A stretch of DNA of 6,016 nt from Phycisphaeraceae bacterium (GTDB lineage Bacteria > Planctomycetota > Phycisphaerae > Phycisphaerales > Phycisphaeraceae). A model generated the notes under the pieces. That model saw nothing but the letters and a program-made list of their open reading frames with translations, was not told the DNA's origin and searched no databases. How positions within the stretch are numbered: position 1 is the first letter of the stretch; each line of letters opens with the position of its first letter. The translations under genes were made by a program, and so were the position numbers. The stretch is taken from positions 1 through 6,016 of the forward strand of contig JAESSU010000481.1 in NCBI GenBank assembly GCA_016763955.1, in the 5' to 3' direction. Shown piece by piece: positions 1 through 6,016 of this stretch.

Positions 1-53
1 CAGATCCCTCACTTTATTGAAACAACCAACCGCGATAAAAACAACTTACAAGA

Positions 54-150
54 CGCAAAGGACGCAGAGTTTAAACAGAAGAGAATCCGATTAAAAAAAA
101 CAAGAAAAACCCTCTATTTTTCGGGTCTCTACGATCTTTGCGCCTCTGCG
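54..150. repeat. Inverted pair of CGCAAAG/CGCAGAG repeat units
   Basis: On the plus strand CGCAAAG (54-60) is followed by GA and CGCAGAG (63-69). Further right, CTTTGCG (136-142), C, CTCTGCG (144-150) is the same pair of 7-mers on the other strand. The two arms can pair over about 14 positions with a bulge and G-U wobbles, enclosing an A/T-rich loop of about 66 bases. Similar CGCAGAG/CGCAAAG strings recur between genes in many environmental bacteria; this is recollection. It may be a degenerate REP-like element or a remnant of one. Confidence 0.5.
93..126 (-). terminator. Possible weak intrinsic terminator after the esterase gene
   Basis: The minus strand reads ACCC (126-123), a ten-base A-rich loop, GGGT (112-109), TTTT, CTTG, then eight T (100-93). 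The T-rich tail fits a rho-independent terminator, but the stem is only four pairs with a large loop and it lies about 180 bases beyond the stop codon. No better candidate is visible in 1-303. Confidence 0.28.
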
Positions 151-170
151 GTAAAGAGTCTTTTAGTTTT

Positions 171-303
171 TCAAAAGCCTCTACTGTCTAAAAGAATCAA
201 ATCCCAACGAGTCACACCATTGACGATTAAAACTTGTGCCTGACTTACATCGCGAAGACAAGTGCCACAAAGTCTTATGAATCGTCCGACGCGTATCATT
301 CCC
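171..303 (-). pseudogene. Possible remnant of the missing esterase C-terminus
   Basis: Two minus-strand frames stay open past the esterase TAG. In-frame readthrough gives 40 sense codons to a TAG at 183-181. The shifted frame runs to a TGA at 173-171 and includes LRDVSQAQVLIVNGVTRWD, which loosely resembles the strand segment expected after DLPDL in related esterases. The spacing is too long by about 20-30 residues, so an insertion plus a frameshift would be needed. This is a weak resemblance from memory, not an alignment; the stretch may simply be non-coding. Confidence 0.22.
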
Positions 304-2217
304 CTAAACGGATCGCAGGCTGGGTAAATCGCAATAACGAAGAATGCCTCGTAACATCAGTTCTTTAATCTGAGATGAATCGTATCGTCGGGCCTTGGTG
401 ATTTTCGCATAACTACCTAACCCGCCGACGACCTGAATTTTCTTGATACGAGAATCCAGCGGAGCCGCAAGTTGTGCATAAAGCCCTTCACGACCATGAG
501 CATATAAATGAAGGCCCTCCGTCGTGAGGTTTGACCACTGCCCAATCACATCAATCGCACGCAGCACATCATACGCACGCAAGGCTGCCAGATCATCATC
601 CATCCAAGTTAAGTCATCTTGAAGTTTGTGAAGCACACCATAGAACTGACGAGGTGAAGCCGCATTAAATGGATTGGGTTCTAAATGTCCACTTCCCGAC
701 ACATCAACGACCAAAACCGCCCGCCCCGATTGGCACTGTTTTTGAATCCAAGTCCAATGAGTCTTAAGAGACATACACCCCTGATCCCATATCGCAAGGG
801 TCACCGGCGAGGTTTTGTCCGCATGTTTTAAACTGCGAAACAACAAGCCCTCATTACAAAGATTCGGCTGACTAAACCAAAATCCTGCAGAGACTTGTAA
901 TTTGTTTACCGTCTTGTTCCATGCAATTCGTAAATTCAATGGGCAGGGCTGGCGATGCGCCATAACACGACGCTTTAACCATGCCTTAGTCTGTGATTTT
1001 GTTGCAGTTGGCCGCTGAGTGATTTCTTTGAGACGGGCAACATTTTCTTCATTGACTCCACGAGCACCTCGAATCTCACCGCGTACCTGACCAGACTCAG
1101 TACACCACAATTTTTTTTGTGGGAAAAGTTTCACATCAGAAGGTTTTATCCGAGTCTTGCCCAGAAGGTGCTTCGAAAAGAAATCCGCAGCAGCTTCGGC
1201 CAAGCGCGGGGTATAACTGTGGATCGAAGCATCTTCCACGAGATCGATATTCTTAGGCGTTTTACCCATCTTCCAAAAACGTTGGCATCGCTGTACCGTG
1301 CGACGCGTCCCTTCAATAGGGAAAAAATCTGATGTTACTGCCAGCACACGTACGGGCTTAGGACACATCGCCAAAAGAATATCTTCGTGATCAAACCCCG
1401 CAGCTGTAAAGCCGGGCCATATCTGTTCAGCATCCTGAGCTTGCCCGGTCCACATATATGTTTCACGGCTCATGATAAATGTCCCCGGCGCGGCTGCAGC
1501 GACACGCGGATCCGCAAGCATCATCAAGCTCGTTTGTGTCCCCCCACCAGAGTTGCCCGTCACACCGATCCGAGTTGAGTCCACCTCCGCGCGACTGCAA
1601 AGATAATCAACACCACGCATCGCATCATGTAAAAAATAACGAGCCAAGGAATCACCAAGCGGCTGACACTGAGCTCCAGCATAATCGTGCTCGCAACACC
1701 CCCAAGTAACCGCCGGATCGTCCGGGTAGCTGACCCGTTCACCCTGCCCAATTGGGTCTAGAGCAAGCACGACCAGCCCCGCTTGTGCCAGGGTCTGGCA
1801 GACCCGTTGGTACTCCTCATAAGTCTTAGCTGGTTCAGCATGGCCACAAAGAAGCAGCACTGCTCCGCGAGGGCCTTGCATATCGTCCGGCAGATAGAGA
1901 TTGCAGGTCACAAATGTTTTAGGGCGAGATTCGAAAATAATTTTTTCGATCTCAAAACCCTTCCCCTTAACGCTGCCGGTGATTTGCGGGCGAAGCGGTG
2001 TCCGGTTTGAAGGCAATCCGCCCACGGCTTTAACTATAAATTTCCGAACCGCACGCTGTCGTTTTTGAACTTGCTCCCACGTACCAATGGCATCACGACT
2101 GGCATCACCTTGAGCAAAACAAGCTAGGGATCGGTCATAAACATGACGTTGAAGCTGAGCCTTTACATCGTAAAATGACCCGACAGGTACAAACTTTTCG
2201 AGTTCGTTAACATTCAT
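304..2217 (-). CDS. Acetyl-xylan-esterase / dienelactone-hydrolase-like alpha/beta hydrolase, tandem domain, probably C-terminally shortened
   Basis: Predicted cytoplasmic carbohydrate or carboxyl esterase of 637 residues from the ATG at 2217, with no signal peptide. The N-terminal domain (about 60-355) has all the landmarks of AXE1/DLH-like hydrolases: LLLCGHAEP (oxyanion region, G125-H126), DPIGQGER (154-161), nucleophile S223 in TGNSGGG, acid D297 in TSDFF, and H333 in SIHSY followed by FFSKHLLG. The second alpha/beta-like domain (about 435-637) retains VLVVDVSGSG, but at the nucleophile elbow reads YAHGREG, with Gly575 where Ser would sit, so it is probably non-catalytic. The end, RGILRYCDLPSLRSV then TAG, stops where, from memory of the family, the chain would go on through another strand (an 'APRPVLLLNPVD'-like segment). 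This suggests a premature stop or frameshift, or a naturally short form. It lies 215 bases after the GH42-like gene on the same strand, which fits glycan breakdown. Activity is likely; substrate unknown. Confidence 0.8.
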   Translation of the reverse strand: MNVNELEKFVPVGSFYDVKAQLQRHVYDRSLACFAQGDASRDAIGTWEQVQKRQRAVRKFIVKAVGGLPSNRTPLRPQITGSVKGKGFEIEKIIFESRPKTFVTCNLYLPDDMQGPRGAVLLLCGHAEPAKTYEEYQRVCQTLAQAGLVVLALDPIGQGERVSYPDDPAVTWGCCEHDYAGAQCQPLGDSLARYFLHDAMRGVDYLCSRAEVDSTRIGVTGNSGGGTQTSLMMLADPRVAAAAPGTFIMSRETYMWTGQAQDAEQIWPGFTAAGFDHEDILLAMCPKPVRVLAVTSDFFPIEGTRRTVQRCQRFWKMGKTPKNIDLVEDASIHSYTPRLAEAAADFFSKHLLGKTRIKPSDVKLFPQKKLWCTESGQVRGEIRGARGVNEENVARLKEITQRPTATKSQTKAWLKRRVMAHRQPCPLNLRIAWNKTVNKLQVSAGFWFSQPNLCNEGLLFRSLKHADKTSPVTLAIWDQGCMSLKTHWTWIQKQCQSGRAVLVVDVSGSGHLEPNPFNAASPRQFYGVLHKLQDDLTWMDDDLAALRAYDVLRAIDVIGQWSNLTTEGLHLYAHGREGLYAQLAAPLDSRIKKIQVVGGLGSYAKITKARRYDSSQIKELMLRGILRYCDLPSLRSV

Positions 2218-2226
2218 AATATCAAA

Positions 2227-2230
2227 CTCC
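2227..2230 (-). promoter_or_regulatory. Shine-Dalgarno GGAG that fixes the esterase start
   Basis: GGAG at 2230-2227 is followed by nine bases and then ATG (2217-2215), a normal ribosome-binding arrangement. A longer reading could start at the TTG at 2232-2230, but that codon overlaps the GGAG itself and has no better site upstream. The ATG start is therefore preferred. Confidence 0.65.
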
Positions 2231-2259
2231 AAGCTGGGTTTTAAATGGTTCAGTCACTA

Positions 2260-2277
2260 GAACATTTCTATATGTTC
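2260..2277. promoter_or_regulatory. Palindrome GAACAT-N6-ATGTTC, candidate operator of the esterase gene
   Basis: A perfect inverted repeat with 6-bp arms and a 6-bp AT-rich centre, 18 bp overall. It lies 43 bases before the esterase ATG and just downstream of the possible promoter. Size and position suit a dimeric repressor (for example LacI- or GntR-like), but no regulator gene is in the window and only one copy was noticed. The pattern is seen directly; the regulatory role is inferred. Confidence 0.35.
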
Positions 2278-2292
2278 GACAACTCCACGCAC

Positions 2293-2320
2293 AGCATAAT
2301 GAATTAGCCAGCATTGTCCA
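2293..2320 (-). promoter_or_regulatory. Possible sigma70-type promoter for the esterase gene
   Basis: The minus strand has TGGACA (2320-2315), a 16-base spacer, then TATGCT (2298-2293). The first box matches TTGACA at five of six positions and the second matches TATAAT at four of six. Transcription would start near 2286, giving a leader of roughly 70 bases that contains the 2260-2277 palindrome. The 215-base gap after the GH42-like gene leaves room for a separate promoter, but the match is weak and such boxes occur by chance in AT-rich DNA. Confidence 0.3.
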
Positions 2321-2377
2321 GAACCCAGCATCCGAGGCTGATATATCACTACAAATAAAGTTGAAATAGGGCTACAC

Positions 2378-2397
2378 TTCGTGGGTTGCTCCCCGAA
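2378..2397 (-). other. Small hairpin downstream of the GH42-like gene
   Basis: The minus strand reads TTCGGGG, loop AGCAA, CCC-A-CGAA: seven base pairs with one bulged A and a five-base loop, 36 bases past the GH42-like stop codon. No run of T follows, so it is not a standard intrinsic terminator. It could stabilise the 3' end of the upstream mRNA or be a processing site. It could also be chance. Confidence 0.3.
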
Positions 2398-2432
2398 ATT
2401 TGATTCACTGCTATGCCCCAATATCAATGACT

Positions 2433-5400
2433 TTACTCAGTCTTAATTAATTCAAAGCAAGTTCCTTCGCCGGGCTTAAGCCTAACTGTGAATACCGTAC
2501 TATCCTTAAGTGTTTTATCACTAAGTGGAACCTTGCAGTCTTCGCCTAACCCTAAATCAATAACATGCGCATAGACAGTATCTAAGACAATGTCATCCGT
2601 CACGGTCTTTCGCAGTTGCGGATTGATGACAAACAAATATCGCTTACCCTTGCGATCTTCACGCATGACCATTTCCAAGGACCGCTTCTTAGTATAAAAA
2701 GCAGGGCTGCCGATTTTGTCAGCAATAGCACGATACAGAGCGATGGTCATACCTTCGGCATTTGCTGGCGTCGCGACCTGACTGATTTTATCCGTTGCGG
2801 TATAGGCCATGCCATTGGCTAATGTGAGATTTTCACCTGCATCAAAGTAGCGATTAAATGAGATTGATGAGACGAGTACTTGGCCTTTGCCATACTCAGC
2901 ACCCACTAAAGAAGGTTGACCATTAAACGTGGCTACCAGTCTTGATTTTTTGTCCGGCATAAATTCAAACGCCCAGCTCCAATTCGTGCCCCGGCCTTGG
3001 TCACCTGTATAGGTATATTTTAAAGTCTCACCAAAAATGGTATCCATGAGCTTAGGGGTTTTAAAACCATATGCATTAAAAACACCGGGGACACCTTCTG
3101 CGATCAAAGTGCCTCCTGCATTAACCCAGGCAATTAACTTTTGCGTAAGGCCATCGGGGAAATAAGTCATATAAGGCAAGATAACCACCTTGAAATTAGA
3201 CAGTGACTCATCGCCATCAAGAATCGCTTCCTCGGGGACATGACGAAAATTTCTTTCGCAATCCTCCAGCAATCGGTTCCAACGTGTAAATACTCTGCCA
3301 TAAATTGGGGCTGTTTTACGAAGAGATTCAAAAGGATATTCATTGAGTGTCGAGGTAGTGGGTACTAACAATGCAATTTGCGGCTTTAGAACTTCTGTTT
3401 TTTGCAGAATTGGCCAAAATTCACGAACGCGCTTTTTGCCCACAACCAACGCAGTTGCAGCTTCACGAACAAATTTCCCAACACCCCCAATTTTAGGCGT
3501 ATGAATCAATGTTGCAGATTCATTGTAATACGAATTATTGTAACTCCAGCCATCAAAATGTGTGAAGGCTTGTAACATCGCACGCCCCCACACTGTCTTT
3601 CTCCAAAAACTAAGTTCACCTGTGACTCGAAAATCGTCTTCAGTCTCGGGTTTAATCAGACGTGGGTAGACCCATATCCATTCTGTCTCAATTGGTTTTT
3701 TCCCTGCATATAGACACAGATCATAATGCATCCGAAGATCAGGATAATTAGGCGGCCAATTATTCCAATGGCTTTCAAAATAGGTTGCAGGCGAAGCTTT
3801 CCACAAACGGTGGCTCTTAACAGCTCCATTTTGAAAAGTGTTGCCATAACTTTCCTCGGTGCCCACGGGAACACCGGGCGCCCCTGCTTGTATCGAACGA
3901 ATACAATGATTCACAAACTTAGACCAGGATTCCATACGAAACAATTGAAATTCATATGACAGAGCACTGGTTTTAAAGTCTTTACCTAAAGTAAAACGAG
4001 AAGCAGGAAATTGGATCTGATCAAAACCAGTGTAGTGAGTGCGCCACTTTTGATTGAGATTGTCAATCGTGCCAAACTGCTTTGCCATTTTAGCTTGGAA
4101 CAAGGCTAAAGCCTCGTGATTATAGCCGTAAACACCTTCAAAGTTCCCTAGGCCTGCTCCTTCCCATACGATTTTTTCGAATAGAAGCAGGTTAGGGATA
4201 TTCTCTTTTGCATACTTTGCCACGGCCTTTAGATTATCAGCAAGCAAACTTAGAATATCAGGGTTCCAGATATTGCACATATCAACTGTCTTGCCGTTTT
4301 CGTCTTGAAGAAACAAATCATTGCGGGCATCACCTTGACGTTTTTCCTGGGGCAGGTGTTCGATATTGCGGTACTGCGAGGGGCGAAAATAGGAATTAAC
4401 ATTAAGGGGTTGCTTAAAGTAATACCCCTCATTTTTCGTTAATGCCCTAGCATGTTTTATTTTTTTATCATCAACATCGACCACGCCCCGTGAAGCCATC
4501 GGAAGAGAAAAGAATGAATAATCAAGGACATCAAAACACAGTGGGGAAGCAATTTTTGCAGCTGGGTCTGTATGAGGATATCCAAAGTCTAACCCTGAGA
4601 GTATGAATTGAGTAGGCACACCCTCCGCATCGTTTTCGGTCGGCTTACGATAAGGGATGCCTAGGTCTTCAAACTTGCCACTGGAATCAAACGCGTTTAG
4701 ATAGGCCAGCACATCTTTCTCAAGGGCTTGACGCTTGTTGTCCATCGCATCAAGACGCGTGGCAAGCTGCTGAGCCGCCATCTCTAATTCATGAGCCTTT
4801 GCGTTGCCTTTGTTCTGAACTTTTTGTTCCTGTCTGCCAAAAAAACAATTGCCATAATCATTTTCCCATTGGCGATTAAGTGTTATGGCTTGATCGATAG
4901 CAGTCGCAAAAATGTCATTTGATGTTTCACCCTGGTAAAACGCAAATCGTTGACAACGATTAATCAAATCACGAAGCAAATGCACTTTAACCAAATGCCA
5001 ACTATAAGGTACATTCACAGCAGCTAGTGAGCTATCAACCTGTTTTAACGCGGCTTGGGTTTCATCACTCAGTATCGATGTTTTTTCCCATGCGGCCTCG
5101 AGTTCTTTTGATTCATTTAATTGCCCAGACGCGACGGGTATCCCTTGACGCTGTGACTGAGAAACAAACTGACGTAATAAAACCAATTTAAATTTCTGCT
5201 CACTCACACTCTGGCGAACCAACCAATAACGTCCCTCACGTTCATAATTCTTTTTGCTGCATTTTTTTAACATCTTAGGGATGTAGGTTAATTCATCATT
5301 GTTTTTTTTTTCAACCGCTGACACTTCTTGGATTTCACTCGCCATAATTTTAAAATCATCAATAAAATAACTCACGACCCCAGTCCCGTTATTTAAGGTG

Positions 5401-6016
5401 ACTCGATTAACCTTTTTGAGTTTAAGGGCGTTAGCCAAATAAAGGACTTCAATGCCATTTTTACTAAGTGCTAGGCCCTCATCAGGGTGAAACGTAATTG
5501 TCATCAAACCACGATTACCAGCTGCTTCCCCTTTGTTTCCAACAACAATACCTTTTACAGTCTTTGCGCAAAAACCTGATGTCCCAAAGTATTTAGGGTT
5601 AAGCGCCATCCTAATGTCGTAATACCCGTCTTCTACGGTTGTGTCTTCGACTCTGACGATAAACATGTAATTCGCGCCAGCTGCGGCATTAGAATTGCGT
5701 AACTTAAATTGAATCGTTGTAACCAGATTCTTATCATCTTTAGAAGGCGAAAAATCAACATGAATGGCGGTCTCTTTTGCAATACCAAAATTAAGCTCTC
5801 CAGCCACAGGCTTTAAATTGCCCGCTGAGGTTCCATCTGCTTTGAATTGACCGTTATCAATAACCCATCTCGCGCCACCTGTTGTGACCGTAGGCGGGTT
5901 GATGGTGCCTGCGGTAAAGTTATCTGAAAAAAGTATTTCATCCCCGCCGTACGTGTTTGCTAATGTTGTGAGCAAAACGAGCAGACTGATAGCGAACGTT
6001 TTAGTTAAGGTATTGA
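2433..6016 (-). CDS. Secreted GH42-like (beta-galactosidase-like) glycoside hydrolase, 5' end cut by window edge
   Basis: Predicted exported glycosidase, 1193 residues visible (numbered from the first complete codon, 6014-6012). The reading frame stays open to the right edge, so the true start lies outside; the TTG at 5975-5973 falls inside a signal peptide. Order of parts: residues 1-20, Lys-Thr then a hydrophobic run (FAISLLVLL) and a plausible cleavage after TTLA; about 28-225, beta-rich sandwich bounded by FSDNF and FIDDFKI, like concanavalin/LamG-type lectin domains; 243-443, mainly helical and charged, partly coiled-coil-like; about 463-860, TIM-barrel-like region; about 878-1058, flavodoxin-like GH42 trimerisation domain (ALLVP, VVILP, AGGTLIAEG, YGKGQVLV); 1108-1193, C-terminal beta domain. 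GH42-like landmarks are YGYNHEALALF followed by GTIDNLNQKW. Acid/base candidate is E618 (WEGAG) and nucleophile candidates are E776/E778 (IETEW). The usual Asn before the acid/base Glu is Trp. The frame ends at TAA and is otherwise intact. The GH42-like fold is fairly secure; substrate and activity are inferred, and another clan GH-A family is possible. Confidence 0.82.
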   Translation of the reverse strand, partial: NTLTKTFAISLLVLLTTLANTYGGDEILFSDNFTAGTINPPTVTTGGARWVIDNGQFKADGTSAGNLKPVAGELNFGIAKETAIHVDFSPSKDDKNLVTTIQFKLRNSNAAAGANYMFIVRVEDTTVEDGYYDIRMALNPKYFGTSGFCAKTVKGIVVGNKGEAAGNRGLMTITFHPDEGLALSKNGIEVLYLANALKLKKVNRVTLNNGTGVVSYFIDDFKIMASEIQEVSAVEKKNNDELTYIPKMLKKCSKKNYEREGRYWLVRQSVSEQKFKLVLLRQFVSQSQRQGIPVASGQLNESKELEAAWEKTSILSDETQAALKQVDSSLAAVNVPYSWHLVKVHLLRDLINRCQRFAFYQGETSNDIFATAIDQAITLNRQWENDYGNCFFGRQEQKVQNKGNAKAHELEMAAQQLATRLDAMDNKRQALEKDVLAYLNAFDSSGKFEDLGIPYRKPTENDAEGVPTQFILSGLDFGYPHTDPAAKIASPLCFDVLDYSFFSLPMASRGVVDVDDKKIKHARALTKNEGYYFKQPLNVNSYFRPSQYRNIEHLPQEKRQGDARNDLFLQDENGKTVDMCNIWNPDILSLLADNLKAVAKYAKENIPNLLLFEKIVWEGAGLGNFEGVYGYNHEALALFQAKMAKQFGTIDNLNQKWRTHYTGFDQIQFPASRFTLGKDFKTSALSYEFQLFRMESWSKFVNHCIRSIQAGAPGVPVGTEESYGNTFQNGAVKSHRLWKASPATYFESHWNNWPPNYPDLRMHYDLCLYAGKKPIETEWIWVYPRLIKPETEDDFRVTGELSFWRKTVWGRAMLQAFTHFDGWSYNNSYYNESATLIHTPKIGGVGKFVREAATALVVGKKRVREFWPILQKTEVLKPQIALLVPTTSTLNEYPFESLRKTAPIYGRVFTRWNRLLEDCERNFRHVPEEAILDGDESLSNFKVVILPYMTYFPDGLTQKLIAWVNAGGTLIAEGVPGVFNAYGFKTPKLMDTIFGETLKYTYTGDQGRGTNWSWAFEFMPDKKSRLVATFNGQPSLVGAEYGKGQVLVSSISFNRYFDAGENLTLANGMAYTATDKISQVATPANAEGMTIALYRAIADKIGSPAFYTKKRSLEMVMREDRKGKRYLFVINPQLRKTVTDDIVLDTVYAHVIDLGLGEDCKVPLSDKTLKDSTVFTVRLKPGEGTCFELIKTE
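5302..5311 (-). repeat. A10 homopolymer / A_AAA_AAC slippery tract inside the GH42-like gene
   Basis: On the coding strand there are ten consecutive A in the context GTT GAA AAA AAA AAC (residues VEKKN, 234-238). The end of the run forms the heptamer A AAA AAC in the zero frame, a classic slippage-prone sequence. It sits in the linker right after the N-terminal beta-sandwich and before the helical region. In both shifted frames a stop follows at once: TGA at 5298-5296 if one A is gained or after a -1 slip, TAA at 5290-5288 if one A is lost or after a +1 slip. The tract is seen directly; any function is inference. Confidence 0.6.
5955..6016 (-). other. Signal peptide region of the GH42-like protein (N-terminus outside window)
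   Basis: Translating the minus strand from the edge gives NTLTKTF, then AISLLVLLTTLA, then NTYGGDEILFSDNF. This is a lysine-containing n-region, a hydrophobic core of about 10-12 residues rich in Leu/Val/Ile, and a small-residue cleavage site (most likely after TLA). It matches a Sec signal peptide. No Cys follows the cleavage site, so a lipoprotein is unlikely. Only a few residues, including the initiator, are missing beyond the edge. Confidence 0.75.

Larger units (their letters stand above)
1..303. other. Intergenic region with no supported gene
   Basis: No open frame here has a convincing start, ribosome-binding site or recognisable protein, and no tRNA or rRNA pattern is visible. What it does hold is listed separately: the possible esterase remnant next to the stop codon, the inverted 7-mer pair and a weak terminator-like structure. 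Base composition is strongly A/T-rich around 90-125. Confidence 0.6.

Noticed and set aside
153..163. Short palindrome AAAGAGTCTTT
   Set aside because: A single-base centre with A/T-rich arms cannot form a useful hairpin, and it has no clear relation to a promoter.
1105..1122. Perfect inverted repeat CCACAA-T6-TTGTGG with an eight-T run
   Set aside because: It lies inside the esterase coding region, in the linker between the two domains, and is explained by codons for PQKKLW. There is no gene boundary here for a terminator or operator to serve.
1117..2010. Plus-strand open frames of 63-76 codons opposite the esterase gene
   Set aside because: They overlap a well-supported gene, lack ribosome-binding sites and resemble no protein family.
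2361..2427. Long imperfect inverted repeat (GCCCCAATATCAA against TTGAAATAGGGC)
   Set aside because: Pairing is broken by gaps and mismatches and the arms are far apart, so it is not better than chance in this composition.
3656..4432. Short open frames on both strands within the GH42-like gene
   Set aside because: All are embedded in a conserved catalytic-domain coding region and look like shadows of it.
1..6016. CRISPR array, tRNA/rRNA, transposase or phage signals
   Set aside because: No regularly spaced repeats, cloverleaf-like sequence, terminal inverted repeats or transposase-like protein were seen on either strand.

Overview
The window holds two genes, both on the minus strand, plus two short intergenic stretches. 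The larger gene (2433 to the right edge) encodes a secreted, multidomain, GH42-like (beta-galactosidase-like) glycoside hydrolase whose 5' end lies outside the window. The second gene (304-2217) encodes a cytoplasmic alpha/beta-hydrolase of the acetyl-xylan-esterase / dienelactone-hydrolase-like type. It has one catalytic domain followed by a second, degenerate hydrolase-like domain that appears to end early.

Organism: nothing here is a phylogenetic marker. Three things together suggest a polysaccharide-degrading member of the Planctomycetota-Verrucomicrobiota-Lentisphaerota group: the moderate GC content, a large secreted GH42-like enzyme with an N-terminal lectin-like beta-sandwich, and a tandem-domain esterase of a type I associate with that group. 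This is an inference of moderate to low confidence.

Layout, in the direction of transcription (right to left). First comes the GH42-like gene: signal peptide, concanavalin/LamG-like sandwich, about 200 residues of mainly helical sequence, a TIM-barrel-like region, a flavodoxin-like GH42 'trimerisation' domain and a C-terminal beta domain. A 215-nt spacer (2218-2432) follows. It holds a hairpin just past the GH stop, a weak sigma70-like promoter, an 18-bp palindrome that could be an operator, and a good Shine-Dalgarno in front of the esterase ATG. Then comes the esterase gene. The last 303 bases contain no convincing gene. They hold a possible weak terminator and an inverted pair of CGCAAAG/CGCAGAG repeat units.

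Joint role (inference): the GH42-like protein would cleave a galactoside-type or other glycan outside the cytoplasm, and the esterase would remove ester groups from imported fragments inside the cell. The substrate cannot be read from the sequence. The points most worth a second look are the non-canonical acid/base motif and extra domains of the GH42-like protein, an A10 slippery tract exactly at a domain boundary, and the apparently truncated C-terminus of the esterase.
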